Part shown: positions 44,259-53,635 of the stretch, one piece after another | Layout: each line of letters begins with the position of its first letter | Position numbering within the stretch: the stretch's first letter is position 1 | Assembly: GCF_004358185.1 (NCBI RefSeq) | Contig: NZ_SMUV01000074.1 | Location: forward strand, 399,363 to 463,362 | Direction: 5' to 3' | Origin: Antarcticimicrobium luteum | GTDB lineage: Bacteria > Pseudomonadota > Alphaproteobacteria > Rhodobacterales > Rhodobacteraceae | DNA length: 64,000 bases | Notes under the pieces: generated by a model | What the model saw: only the letters and a program-made list of their open reading frames with translations | Database searches by the model: none | What the model was told of the DNA's origin: nothing | Made by a program: the position numbers and the translations under genes

Positions 44259-45092
44259 ATGACACTTCTGTTGGATATCGTGACCACCGCAGCCATCCTG
44301 TTCATCGTCTCGGCGGGGCTTCTCGCTATTTTCGGCGTTCTGGAAATCGTGAATTTCGCCCATGGCGCCTGGCTGACCGTTGGGGCCTATTGCGCCGTGG
44401 TGGCCGGCGGGCTGGGGCTCAACCCATGGCTGGCGCTGCCCATGGCGTTCGTCACCGGGGCGGTGCTGGGGGGCGTGACCGAACGCCTGATCGTGCGGCC
44501 GCTCTATGCCCGGCCGCTGGACGCGATCCTTGCCACCTGGGGGCTGGGTATCGTCATCGGCCAGCTGATAACGCTGTGGTTCGGGCGCGACGTGCATTTC
44601 ACCGAAAACCTGCTGTCCGGCACCATCCATGTGCTTGGCACCAGCTACTCGCTTTACCGCATTTTCGCACTGGCTGCGGCGGTCGTGATCGGGCTTGGTT
44701 TCGCCTTTCTGCTGGAGGGAACCCGCCTCGGTCTGTCGGCCCGCGCCATCATCATGAATGAATCGCTGGCCCGCGCACTGGGGCTGGACACCACCCGAAT
44801 CCGTCTGGTGACCTTCATGATCGGCACCGGGTTGACCGCGCTGGCCGGTGTCCTTCTGACGCCGCTGACCAGCGTCGATCCCACCATGGGTGTCGCCTGG
44901 CTGATCGGTTCTTTCATGCTGGTGATGGTGGCGGGATCCTCCTTTGGGGCCCTGGCCGTCGCGTGCCTTGTCTTCGGCGGGGCCCAGGTTCTGGTCTCCA
45001 CCTTCATCAGTCCCATTCTCGGAGGGATCACGGTCGCCGTTCTTAGCGCGCTGGTCCTCCGTATCAGTTCGAAAGGGTTTGCCCGTGTCTGA
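44259..45092 (+). CDS. LivH-type ABC permease
   Basis: A 277-residue permease with about eight helices; the IFGVLEIVNFAHGAWLTVGAY motif and the EGTRLGLSARAIIMNESLA EAA-like loop are typical of LivH/UrtB proteins. RBS GGAGA precedes the ATG. Its stop overlaps the start of the fused permease-ATPase by eight bases. Confidence 0.9.
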   Translation: MTLLLDIVTTAAILFIVSAGLLAIFGVLEIVNFAHGAWLTVGAYCAVVAGGLGLNPWLALPMAFVTGAVLGGVTERLIVRPLYARPLDAILATWGLGIVIGQLITLWFGRDVHFTENLLSGTIHVLGTSYSLYRIFALAAAVVIGLGFAFLLEGTRLGLSARAIIMNESLARALGLDTTRIRLVTFMIGTGLTALAGVLLTPLTSVDPTMGVAWLIGSFMLVMVAGSSFGALAVACLVFGGAQVLVSTFISPILGGITVAVLSALVLRISSKGFARV

Positions 45093-46881
45093 CGTGCTTG
45101 CCGCCTCGCCTCCCCGCAGCGCAAAGGTCCGGCGCCGGGCCGCATTTCTGGGCGTGCTCGCCCTGTGCGCGCTCGCGCTGGTGGTCTTTGGCCCGATGTT
45201 CCTGGACCGGTTCAGCATCAATGTTCTGACGCGGTCGATGATTTACGCCATCCTGGCGATCACCGTCGACCTGCTCTGGGGCTTCGCGGGTATCCTCACC
45301 TTCGGTCAGGCGGCGTTCTTCGGGGTCGGCGCCTATGCCACGGCGATGCTGCTGACCCATGTCGGCAGTTCCCCGACCCTGATCGGGGTGGCGCTGGTTC
45401 TGGCGATCCTGGTGCCCGTCATGTTGGGCCTGATCGTGGGCTGGCTGTCGTTCTACTACGGCTCGACGCCGATCTACGCGACCGTGATCTCGCTGGTCTT
45501 TCCTATCGTGGTGACGCAGCTGATCTATTCCGGCGGCACCCTGACCGGATCGAGCAGCGGCCTGGTGGGCTATTTTGGCCTGCCCTTGGGGCTGGAGGGC
45601 TTTTTCCGACTGTCGGGCATCTGCCTCGTGATCGTCGCGGTGGGGGCGCTGGTTTTCGTGCGCTCGGACGGCGGGCGCATCCTGACCGCAATCCGCGACA
45701 ATGAAACCCGCTGCGCCTATCTCGGGCTGAACACCCAGCGGATCAAGATCCTGCTGACCACCGTTCTGGCGGGCGTCGCGGGACTGGCCGGGTTTCTCTA
45801 TGCCAATGCCTCTGGCGTGGTCGCGCCGGAAAACACCGGTTTTGTCTTCGGCACCGAACTGGTTGTCTGGACAGCCCTTGGCGGGCGCGGCACGGTTCTG
45901 GGCCCGGTTCTGGGCACCATCGGCATCGACTACCTCAGCGCCAGCCTGTCGGGCGAACTGCCCTTCCTGTGGCAACTGGTCATCGGCGCGCTCTTCGTCG
46001 TGATGATCATCGTTCTGCCGAACGGGCTGGCCGCGCTGGTGACCCGCCTGACCCGGCGCGGCCGCCGCCACGCGCCGGCCAGCGCAGGCCCCGAACTGGT
46101 TGCCGAGGCGCCCGTGCACCACAAGAAGAAAATCGAAGGTCCGCTGCTGAGCATCGACAGGCTGGAAAAATCCTATGGCAGTCAGAAGGTGCTGGAGGAC
46201 ATTACACTGGACGTCGCACCGGGCGAACTGGTCAGCCTTGTCGGACCCAACGGCGCCGGCAAGACCACGATGATGCGCTGTCTGACCGACGGCAAGGAGA
46301 CCTCGGGCGGCGTGATCCGCATCGCCGGTCAGAATATCGCCGGACTGGTGCCGAACCAGATTGTCGCCCTGGGCGTCGGGCGCAAATTCCAGGTCGCCAG
46401 CGTCTTCGAAAGCCTGACCGTGGCCGAATGCCTTCGGATGGCGCGCGCCGCACTGGACGCGCCCAGTTTCGTAACGGCGTCGGACAGGCTGGGCCTGCCG
46501 TCGGCGGCCATCGAAATCCTGCAACTGACCGGTCTGGACCGGCTGTTGTCGACCGAGGTTTCGCTGCTGTCGCATGGCCAGAAACAAAGCCTTGAACTGG
46601 CCATGGTGGTGGCATTGGAGCCGCGGATGATCCTGCTCGACGAACCCACCGCCGGGCTGACCAAGGCCGAGCGTACGACCATCGGCACGATCCTGAAAAA
46701 ACTGACCAATGAGCTCGGCTTCGCCGCGATCCTCGTCGAACACGACCTCGATTTCGTCCGCGACATCTCCAGCCGGATCGTGGTGTTGCACCAGGGCCGC
46801 CTTGTGCTGGACGGCTCGGTCGACGAGGTGGTGAACTCCGAAATCGTCAGGACCATCTATTCGGGAGGCGATCATGTTTGA
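45085..46881 (+). CDS. Fused LivM permease and LivG ATPase
   Basis: A 598-residue fusion. The permease (about 1-320; ILAITVDLLWGFAGILTFGQ, ITAIRDNETRCAYLG) runs through a basic linker (GRRHAPASAGPELVAEAP) into an ATPase with Walker A GPNGAGKTT, GRKFQVASVFESLTV, variant signature LSHGQKQSLELAMVVA and Walker B MILLDEPTAGL. The ATPase half resembles the UrtD type. GTG at 45085 with AAAGGG upstream overlaps the LivH stop. Such fusions are known in this transporter family; it must partner with LivF-like ATPase downstream. Confidence 0.9.
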   Translation: MSDVLAASPPRSAKVRRRAAFLGVLALCALALVVFGPMFLDRFSINVLTRSMIYAILAITVDLLWGFAGILTFGQAAFFGVGAYATAMLLTHVGSSPTLIGVALVLAILVPVMLGLIVGWLSFYYGSTPIYATVISLVFPIVVTQLIYSGGTLTGSSSGLVGYFGLPLGLEGFFRLSGICLVIVAVGALVFVRSDGGRILTAIRDNETRCAYLGLNTQRIKILLTTVLAGVAGLAGFLYANASGVVAPENTGFVFGTELVVWTALGGRGTVLGPVLGTIGIDYLSASLSGELPFLWQLVIGALFVVMIIVLPNGLAALVTRLTRRGRRHAPASAGPELVAEAPVHHKKKIEGPLLSIDRLEKSYGSQKVLEDITLDVAPGELVSLVGPNGAGKTTMMRCLTDGKETSGGVIRIAGQNIAGLVPNQIVALGVGRKFQVASVFESLTVAECLRMARAALDAPSFVTASDRLGLPSAAIEILQLTGLDRLLSTEVSLLSHGQKQSLELAMVVALEPRMILLDEPTAGLTKAERTTIGTILKKLTNELGFAAILVEHDLDFVRDISSRIVVLHQGRLVLDGSVDEVVNSEIVRTIYSGGDHV

Positions 46882-47593
46882 TACCGCAGATACCGGCGCC
46901 AAGCTGACCTTGGACGGCGTGTCCAGCGGCTATGGCCCGATCGCCATCATCAGGGATCTGTCGCTGTCGATCCGCAGGGGCGAGATCTTTGCCCTGATGG
47001 GCAAGAACGGCATGGGCAAGACGACGCTGCTGAAGACCATCCTCGGATTGGTGCCCGCGCGCGCCGGCGATATCCGGCTGGACGACCAGTCGATCACCGG
47101 CGCCTCGCCCAAGGCGCTGATCCGGTCAGGGGTTGGCTATGCGCCGCAGGAGCAGCCGCTGTTCACCGATCTCAGCATCCGGGACAACCTGCGCCTGGCG
47201 GTCCGCTCAGACCGTGATCTGGACACGGCCCTGGACCATGTGTTCACCCATTTTCCCTTCCTGCGGGACCGTCTGGCGCAAAAGGCCGGCACTCTGTCGG
47301 GCGGCGAGCAAAAGATGCTGATCCTGAGCCGCGCGCTGATGCTGAAACCCGACCTTATCCTGATCGACGAGATATCCGAAGGTTTGCAGCCGACCGTGAT
47401 CGCGCAGATCGCCCGGGCCCTGCATGCCGAACGCGACCAGAGCGGCACCACCATCCTGCTGGTCGAGCAGAACCTGAACTTCGCCCTGGAGGTGGCCGAC
47501 CGCTGGGCTGTCCTGAAACTGGGCGAGATCGACGATTCCGGCGAAGCCAAGCCGGAGAGCCGGGAGCGGGTTCTGGAGCACCTGAAGATCTGA
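46874..47593 (+). CDS. LivF/UrtE-type ABC ATPase
   Basis: A 239-residue ATPase: Walker A GKNGMGKTT, YAPQEQPLFTDLSIRDNL, variant signature LSGGEQKMLILSRAL and Walker B LILIDEISEGLQP (Ile in place of the usual Pro after Glu). It overlaps the fusion gene by eight bases and ends the system 2 operon. Confidence 0.9.
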   Translation: MFDTADTGAKLTLDGVSSGYGPIAIIRDLSLSIRRGEIFALMGKNGMGKTTLLKTILGLVPARAGDIRLDDQSITGASPKALIRSGVGYAPQEQPLFTDLSIRDNLRLAVRSDRDLDTALDHVFTHFPFLRDRLAQKAGTLSGGEQKMLILSRALMLKPDLILIDEISEGLQPTVIAQIARALHAERDQSGTTILLVEQNLNFALEVADRWAVLKLGEIDDSGEAKPESRERVLEHLKI

Positions 47594-47632
47594 ACCGGTT
47601 TGAGTGTATCCACCCGGCGGTCTTTGCCCAGA

Positions 47633-47720
47633 TCATGCCGCTGATGCGAATGGCGCAGCCGGGGCCTTCATTTCCAGCGGCTGATGTGGCCGCCGGCGGC
47701 CGTCGAAGCGGGTCCGGGCG
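47633..47720 (-). pseudogene. Possible transposase C-terminal remnant
   Basis: On the minus strand the frame ends ...TRFDGRRRPHQPLEMKAPAA..., and RRPHQ-L-MK-P is reminiscent of the C-terminus of IS3/IS481-type transposases. No catalytic DDE core or inverted repeats were found nearby. Weak evidence, recorded as a trace of a lost element. Confidence 0.3.
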
Positions 47721-47835
47721 GCAATGGCGCGGCGAGCGTACCGGATGCCTCCGACGCGCGGGCGATACATGCTCTGCGTCCTGAGCGGCCGGACCATGCG
47801 CACAGTTTCGCGGGCGCGGCAGCGGAACTGTCTCT

Positions 47836-47864
47836 TTGGTGCAACTTGGTGCAACGTTTTGCAC
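47836..47864. repeat. Tandem repeat and dyad upstream of the kinase
   Basis: TTGGTGCAAC occurs twice in direct tandem (47836-47845, 47846-47855), and GTGCAA (49-54) with TTGCAC (59-64) forms a dyad at 47849-47864. Could be a regulator site for the kinase gene 510 bases downstream or a leftover of a mobile element. Confidence 0.4.
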
Positions 47865-48374
47865 GTCTCTGCCAATGCCCGCGCAACGGTGTCAAACCCG
47901 CCTGACACTTTTGACTTATTGGAAATAAGAATTTTAGAGAAACCCGGCGATCTCAAGCCTCCCGACGCTCCCCCAAAGGTTGATTTTCAGGCCGGGATTT
48001 TCCAATTCGTGCGACGACCCATCATCGGGAAACACATTGGCCTGGCCTCCATCCCCCTCTTTTCGCCGAACTTTTCAAAAACCGCTTCCGGGGCGGATCT
48101 TCTGTCCGAACCACCATCTGACCGCAGGCCGTTTGTCTCAGTCCCGATTGGAACAGGACACCCCCGCCCCCCTGTGCGCCAGCGGGACCACGTGACCGGG
48201 CGACGCCATGCCGCCGGAACAGCCTCCGAAAATTTGCACGAATGGCCTGTGTACAATCCGCCGGACGTCAGCCAACCTCCATCCGCTCATGTTCCAGTTG
48301 ATCGATGTGAAATGCTGTCTATGTTTGCGCATCGCTTCCGGGCGACACGCGACCGATGGTCTTTGGGAGGTTAA

Positions 48375-50837
48375 GTGCGCAAATTTAAAAAGACAGACAT
48401 GGTCTCCGGGTTGGTCGTTGGCATAGCCTTCGCGGTCTTTGTATTTTCGCTGGAAGCGACCAGATACAATCGGTTCGCGGATGCGGAAAGGCATGAGGCG
48501 CAACTGTTCGCCGAAGACCTGAAGGAGAAACTCGAACATGCTCTGCTTGAACATGAGCTGAGAGCGCGTGGGTTGACGACAGCCATCGAGCTGAGCGGCG
48601 ACATCAGCCAGGCGAGGTTCTCCCTTCTCGCCGATCGTTTCAAGAAACTGGACACTTCGATCCTGAATCTGGCGGTTGTCGAAAACGGGATCGTCAAACT
48701 GGTGCACCCGTTCGAGCAGAACCGGCACCTGGTCGGATACAACCTGCGCAACGATGCAAAACAATGGCAGGCCGTCGCCCGCGCCTACCGGACAGGCGAG
48801 GTGACCATACAGGGGCCCGTTCCGCTGTTGCAGGGCAGGCTCGGATTGTTGCTGCGCACACCGGTGGCCGAATATGGCGCCGATTCAGAGCATTTCCGGG
48901 TATCCAAGATCATTACGGTTGCCATCGACGCAAGCGCGATCTTCCAAACCGCCCTTGGGCTGACCTCTGACTCGAATATCCCCGAGTCAGGATTCCAGGT
49001 TGCATTGACGACTGCTCAAACCGGCGGTGACGTTATCGGCGCCACCAAAGTCTTCGAGAATGACCCGACGGTTGTGACCCTTGCCGTTCCGGGAACCGAA
49101 TTGAAACTGGGCGTCGCCCCAGATGGAGATTGGGCGGCTGGATACAGAATCGCCTGGATGAGAAATCTTGGAATTCTGGCCGTACTCTCCATCGTGCTAT
49201 ACGCCGCATACATTTTGCGCCAACAACGCATCGAACGCAACGGGGCGCGCCGCCAACTCGATGCAGCGATCAAGACACTTCCCGATGGCTTTGTTCTTTA
49301 TGATGCCGAGGATCGCCTCGTCAATTGCAACAAAAAATACAAGGACATGTACAAAAAGAACACTGCCGCGATGGTGCCGGGGGCGCGTTTCGAAGATATT
49401 TTGCGGGCCGGGCTTAAAAACGGGCAGTACGCCGATGCAGTCGGGCGCGAGGAAGAGTGGCTGACTGAACGAATGGCCGCGCATAATGCGGCGGATTCGA
49501 CGAGCGAACAAAGGCTGGAAGATGGAACCTGGCTGCGCATCTTCGAGCGTAAGACACCCGATGGAAGCCGGGTCGGCGTCCGGGTCGACATCACGGAACT
49601 GAAGCGACACCAGGAAGAACTTGAAGCGTCGAACGCCAACCTGCTGCAGGCCCTTGCGCAACGCGACATTGCCGAGAAACGCTTTTCCAATGTGGCCGCG
49701 CTCAGCAAGGACTGGGTCTGGGAGACTGACAAGGATCTTCGCGTCACCTATATGTCGAACAGCATCCTGAGCAACGAAGTCGCCTTCCTGCTGGGGAACT
49801 CCCGACGGGAGGCGTACAAGGATTTCCCCAAGGTTTTCCAAAGCGCCGACTGGAAGTGGCTGGCAGAAAAGGAAAAGGCGCACGAACCATACCGGGATTT
49901 TATTTATCAGGCCCATGGCGCGACAGAGGATAACAAGTGGATCCGCACCAGCGGGGATCCGATATTTGACGAAAACGGCGAATTCTCCGGGTATCGCGGT
50001 GTCGCATCCGATATCTCTGACGTTTACAACGCTCTGCGCGAGGCCGAGGCGGCAAATGCCGCAAAGACGGAATTCCTGAACGTGATGAGTCACGAACTGC
50101 GAACACCGCTCACCGTCATTCTCGGTTTTAATGCCCTATTGACGAAACCTGACCTGTTGCCATCCATGAAAAAACTTGAAAGCGCGCTCAGGTGCGGAAG
50201 TTTTTCGACCGAAGATGTCAGTCAGAACCTTGATCAGATCAAGAATGAGGTTTCAAGATATGCGAAAAAAATGGAGGTGGCCGGGAAACATCTTCTGAAT
50301 CTGATCAACGACATTCTCGATCTCGCCAAGATTGATGCCGGGAAACTCAATATCGATCCAGGTGATGTCCCCCTTTACCCTGTTATTTCTTCTGTCGCGG
50401 ATCAGCTATCAGAGGCGGCCAGATTAAAATCCCTGGAGCTGAAGACCGTTTCGGGTGCAGAGATCGTTTATGCGGATGAATTGCGCCTGCGCCAGATTCT
50501 GATCAATCTTGTTGGAAACGCGTTGAAATTCACCGAACGCGGCCAGGTGGAAATCAGGGCGGAATCGCGGGGCGATAATATCGCGATCCATGTCCGGGAC
50601 AGCGGACGCGGCATTCCGGAGGAAAAGCTGGAGGCGGTTTTCGGACAATTTGATCAGGTTGACCCCTCGTCCACGCGGGAAAAGGGCGGCACCGGTCTTG
50701 GACTGGCGATTTCAAAGCAACTGGTTGAACTGCAGGGGGGAACGATGACCGTGGAAAGCGAAGTCGGCGTCGGAAGCACCTTTACCTTCACTCTGCCCGC
50801 GGCTGCGTCCCATGCATCAGAAGGTGCCGGTTGTTGA
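48375..50837 (+). CDS. Membrane sensor histidine kinase (periplasmic sensor, PAS-PAS-HisKA-HATPase)
   Basis: An 820-residue kinase. A first helix (about 9-28) and a second (about 260-280) flank a periplasmic CHASE-like domain. Two PAS-type domains follow (about 290-410 and 430-560; second ends GYRGVASDISDV). The HisKA box SHELRTPLTVILGF has phospho-acceptor His573, and the ATPase shows NLVGNALKFTERG, DSGRGIPEEK and GGTGLGLAISKQL. About 20-25 extra residues sit between the two HisKA helices (around 583-630). GTG start with GGGAGG. No receiver domain is attached and no response regulator is adjacent, so the partner is elsewhere. Signal unknown. Confidence 0.88.
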   Translation: MRKFKKTDMVSGLVVGIAFAVFVFSLEATRYNRFADAERHEAQLFAEDLKEKLEHALLEHELRARGLTTAIELSGDISQARFSLLADRFKKLDTSILNLAVVENGIVKLVHPFEQNRHLVGYNLRNDAKQWQAVARAYRTGEVTIQGPVPLLQGRLGLLLRTPVAEYGADSEHFRVSKIITVAIDASAIFQTALGLTSDSNIPESGFQVALTTAQTGGDVIGATKVFENDPTVVTLAVPGTELKLGVAPDGDWAAGYRIAWMRNLGILAVLSIVLYAAYILRQQRIERNGARRQLDAAIKTLPDGFVLYDAEDRLVNCNKKYKDMYKKNTAAMVPGARFEDILRAGLKNGQYADAVGREEEWLTERMAAHNAADSTSEQRLEDGTWLRIFERKTPDGSRVGVRVDITELKRHQEELEASNANLLQALAQRDIAEKRFSNVAALSKDWVWETDKDLRVTYMSNSILSNEVAFLLGNSRREAYKDFPKVFQSADWKWLAEKEKAHEPYRDFIYQAHGATEDNKWIRTSGDPIFDENGEFSGYRGVASDISDVYNALREAEAANAAKTEFLNVMSHELRTPLTVILGFNALLTKPDLLPSMKKLESALRCGSFSTEDVSQNLDQIKNEVSRYAKKMEVAGKHLLNLINDILDLAKIDAGKLNIDPGDVPLYPVISSVADQLSEAARLKSLELKTVSGAEIVYADELRLRQILINLVGNALKFTERGQVEIRAESRGDNIAIHVRDSGRGIPEEKLEAVFGQFDQVDPSSTREKGGTGLGLAISKQLVELQGGTMTVESEVGVGSTFTFTLPAAASHASEGAGC

Positions 50838-51092
50838 CCCGTCCAACCGCGTGAGGCTTTGACCTGCCGGGATCTGCAGCGGCCATGCCTCTAATTCTAA
50901 TGCCATCCCTCGGGCCACAGGCAGGCAACCGCCGCGGTTCGGGCCCGCGATGGACGATCTTGCGCGTCGTTTCCCGCCAGCCCGGGATAGCGATTGCCAA
51001 CCGGACCGACTCTGCCCGATGCACAGCGCAAGACCTCGGGTGATGCGTCCGAACCGGAGGGCGGGCGGGGGGCAGGCCCCGCTCACCCCCGG

Positions 51093-52190
51093 TCAGGTGT
51101 TGAACAGGAAGTGCATCACATCGCCGTCCTTGACGATATAGGATTTGCCCTCGGACCGCATCTTGCCGGCCTCCTTGGCGCCCTGCTCGCCGCCGCTGGC
51201 GACGAAATCCTCATAGGCGATGGTCTCGGCCCGGATGAAGCCCCGCTCGAAATCGCCATGGATCACGCCGGCGGCCTGCGGCGCGGTGGTGCCATGCTGG
51301 ATGGTCCAGGCACGCGCCTCCTTGGGGCCGACCGTGAAATAGGTTTCCAGATGCAGCAGCTCATAGCCGGCGCGGATCAGCCGGTCGAGCCCGGCCTCCT
51401 CCAGCCCCATCTCCTCGAGGAACATCTGCGCCTCTTCCGGGTCGAGCTGGCTGATCTCCTCCTCGATCCGGGCGCTGATGACCACATGCGCATTGCCCTC
51501 GTCGGCGGCCATCTTCGCCACCGCTTCCGAATGGGCGTTGCCGCTCGCGGCGTCCGCTTCCGAGACGTTGCAGACATAGAGCACCGGCTTGGTGCTGAGC
51601 AGTTGCAGCATTTTCCAGGCCTTGGCGTCCTCCGCGTCCACCTCGACCACGCGGGCGGGCCGGCCGTCCTCGATCGCGGCCTGGGCGGCGGCTAGCAGGC
51701 GGTCCTGCTGCTGCGCCTCCTTGTCGTTCCCCTTGAGCTTGCGCACCAGGTTGGCGCGGCGCTTCTCGATGCTCTCCAGATCGGCCAGCATCAGCTCGGT
51801 CTCGATGGTCCCGGCATCGGCCACCGGATCGACGCGCCCCTCCACATGGGTCACGTCGCCATCCTCGAAACAGCGCAGCACATGGGCGATGGCGTCGACC
51901 TCGCGGATGTTGGCCAGAAACTGGTTGCCCAGCCCCTCGCCCTTCGAGGCGCCCTTCACCAGACCGGCAATATCAACAAAGGTCATCCGGGTCGGGATGA
52001 TCTGCTTGCTGCCCGCCGCCGCGGCCAGACTGTCCAGCCGCGCGTCGGGCACCGCCACCTCGCCAACGTTCGGCTCGATCGTGCAGAACGGGAAATTCGC
52101 CGCCTGCGCCGCGGCGGTCCTGGTCAGCGCATTAAACAGCGTGGACTTGCCCACATTGGGCAACCCCACGATCCCCATCTTGAAGCCCAT
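51093..52190 (-). CDS. ychF: Redox-regulated/ribosome-associated ATPase YchF
   Basis: A 365-residue Obg-family P-loop protein: GLPNVGKST near the N-terminus (MGFKMGIVG start), [20 protein letters not shown], a coiled-coil insert and a C-terminal TGS-like domain ending MHFLFNT. YchF (OLA1) prefers ATP over GTP. The ATG at 52190 gives the conserved MGFKMG start. Divergent from trpA; 264 bases between them hold both promoters. The 255 bases between the kinase gene and ychF show nothing clear. Confidence 0.95.
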   Translation of the reverse strand: MGFKMGIVGLPNVGKSTLFNALTRTAAAQAANFPFCTIEPNVGEVAVPDARLDSLAAAAGSKQIIPTRMTFVDIAGLVKGASKGEGLGNQFLANIREVDAIAHVLRCFEDGDVTHVEGRVDPVADAGTIETELMLADLESIEKRRANLVRKLKGNDKEAQQQDRLLAAAQAAIEDGRPARVVEVDAEDAKAWKMLQLLSTKPVLYVCNVSEADAASGNAHSEAVAKMAADEGNAHVVISARIEEEISQLDPEEAQMFLEEMGLEEAGLDRLIRAGYELLHLETYFTVGPKEARAWTIQHGTTAPQAAGVIHGDFERGFIRAETIAYEDFVASGGEQGAKEAGKMRSEGKSYIVKDGDVMHFLFNT

Positions 52191-52453
52191 CTCGGCCCTC
52201 CGCATCATCGGTTTCGGCGCCTTCTATGCTTTGGCGCCGTACTCTGCAACGGGCCATGTCGTCCCCCGCGCGGCCCCTGCCCGGCCCCCGGCCATGCCGC
52301 ACCGCCTGCTTTCCGGTCCGCGAAACCGCCCGCAGACCGCACCGGGTTTCACCGGCCCGCATACGCCTTTGCCATTGATTTCCGCAGACGCATTCGCCAA
52401 ACCGGGCCGGCAGACACACGCCGACAGACACCGAAGGAAGACAGGGGCCGTTC

Positions 52454-53245
52454 ATGACACGTATCGACGCCAAATTCGCCGAGCTCCGGGGACAGGGGAA
52501 AAAGGCCTTCGTCTCCTATGTCATGGCGGGCGATCCCGATTATGCCACCTCGCTGGAGGTGGTGAAGGGACTGCCGGGCGCCGGGGTCGACATCATCGAA
52601 CTGGGACTTCCCTTTACCGACCCGATGGCCGACGGGCCGACCATCCAGGCCGCCGGCCAGCGCGCGCTGGAGGCCGGCATGACCCTGCAAAAGACCCTCG
52701 ATCTGGCGACCGAGTTCCGCAAGACCGACGACACCACCCCGATCGTGCTGATGGGCTATTACAACCCGATCTACAATCGCGGCGTCGACACCTTCCTCAC
52801 CGACGCAAAGGCCGCCGGAATCGACGGGCTGATCGTGGTGGACTTGCCGCCCGAAGAGGACGACGAGCTGTGCATCCCCGCGCAGGCGGCGGGGCTGAAC
52901 TTCATCCGCCTGGCCACTCCCACCACCGATGACAAACGCCTGCCCAAAGTGCTGCAGAACACCTCCGGCTTCGTCTATTACGTCTCGATCACCGGCATCA
53001 CCGGCGCGGCCGAGGCGCAGGCAACCGACGTCGCCCCCGAGGTGGCGCGGATCAAGGCCAAGACCGACCTGCCGGTCATCGTGGGTTTCGGCGTCCGGAC
53101 CCCCGACACCGCGCGCGCCATCGCCGGCGCCGCCGACGGCACCGTGGTCGGCTCGGCCATCGTCAGCCAGATCGCGGCGGGCAAGCCGCCGGCCGAGGTG
53201 CTGGCCTTCGTGAAATCCCTTGCCGACGGCGCGCACAGCGCCTGA
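52454..53245 (+). CDS. trpA: Tryptophan synthase alpha subunit
   Basis: A 263-residue TIM-barrel enzyme. Catalytic Glu49 ([10 protein letters not shown]) and Asp60 (MADGP) are present, as is the phosphate-binding [14 protein letters not shown] and GSAIVSQI region. It splits indole-3-glycerol phosphate and channels indole to TrpB. Unlike enteric bacteria it is not next to trpB, which is at 60646; separate trpFB and trpA loci are usual in these alphaproteobacteria. Confidence 0.96.
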   Translation: MTRIDAKFAELRGQGKKAFVSYVMAGDPDYATSLEVVKGLPGAGVDIIELGLPFTDPMADGPTIQAAGQRALEAGMTLQKTLDLATEFRKTDDTTPIVLMGYYNPIYNRGVDTFLTDAKAAGIDGLIVVDLPPEEDDELCIPAQAAGLNFIRLATPTTDDKRLPKVLQNTSGFVYYVSITGITGAAEAQATDVAPEVARIKAKTDLPVIVGFGVRTPDTARAIAGAADGTVVGSAIVSQIAAGKPPAEVLAFVKSLADGAHSA

Positions 53246-53635
53246 CATTTTTCTTGACCGGGGTCCACCCGTCCTGTCCCACCTTGCGCTCAAGTCGGCG
53301 GCAATGCACCAAATCGGTGCGTGCCATGCCATTCTTTTCGCCAGGAGAGGATCAGATATGGCCGAGAGCATTCCCCGCGCTGGCGCAGGCAGCCGATCGG
53401 CACATCGCCGAGGTCTATCGCGGCAGGGTTGGGATGATCTGAGCCGCCCCGCCCCTCGCCCAGGACGATGCGAACGCCTTGCAAGCGCCGGACCACGGGA
53501 ACGCTCTGGCGCTTGCCCCCGGCCCTGCGCCGCGCCCCTGCGCCCCGCCACGGGCATCATTTGCGACATTGTCTAATCATCCCGGCATTGGTAACCAAAC
53601 CTGACCAGGGATTTTGCCGGAGGGAACGGCCCGCC
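53246..53635. other. 390-base gap with an NtrC-like dyad and a doubtful small ORF
   Basis: The gap contains the dyad at 53305-53321 and an AGGAGAGG at 53343-53350. Two overlapping short frames are possible: ATG at 53326 (38 residues, MPFFSPGEDQIWPRAF...) and ATG at 53358 (72 residues, low-complexity Arg/Pro). The first has more natural codon use but its start lies against the dyad. I do not call either as a gene. Confidence 0.4.
53305..53321. promoter_or_regulatory. NtrC-box-like dyad
   Basis: TGCACC-AAATC-GGTGCG agrees at 14 of 17 positions with the enteric glnA enhancer type TGCACCAAAATGGTGCA. No clear sigma-54 -24/-12 pair follows nearby. It might be a nitrogen-control site upstream of lldD or only a chance dyad. 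Confidence 0.35.

Larger units (their letters stand above)
47594..48374. other. Gene-poor 781-base stretch
   Basis: No frame in this stretch has convincing coding character. It contains a possible transposase tail (47633-47720, minus), a tandem 10-base repeat plus dyad (47836-47864), and a less GC-rich part from about 47910 leading to the kinase gene, whose promoter should lie here. It looks like an old insertion or junction. Confidence 0.5.

Noticed and set aside
47724..48374. 216-residue plus-strand frame before the kinase
   Set aside because: Pro/Arg-rich, no motif or ribosome-binding site, and codon use is unlike that of neighbours; kept as non-coding.
53358..53576. 72-residue frame with a good AGGAGAGG in the trpA-lldD gap
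   Set aside because: The product is a run of Arg, Pro, Gly and Ala with no family character; RBS alone is not enough.
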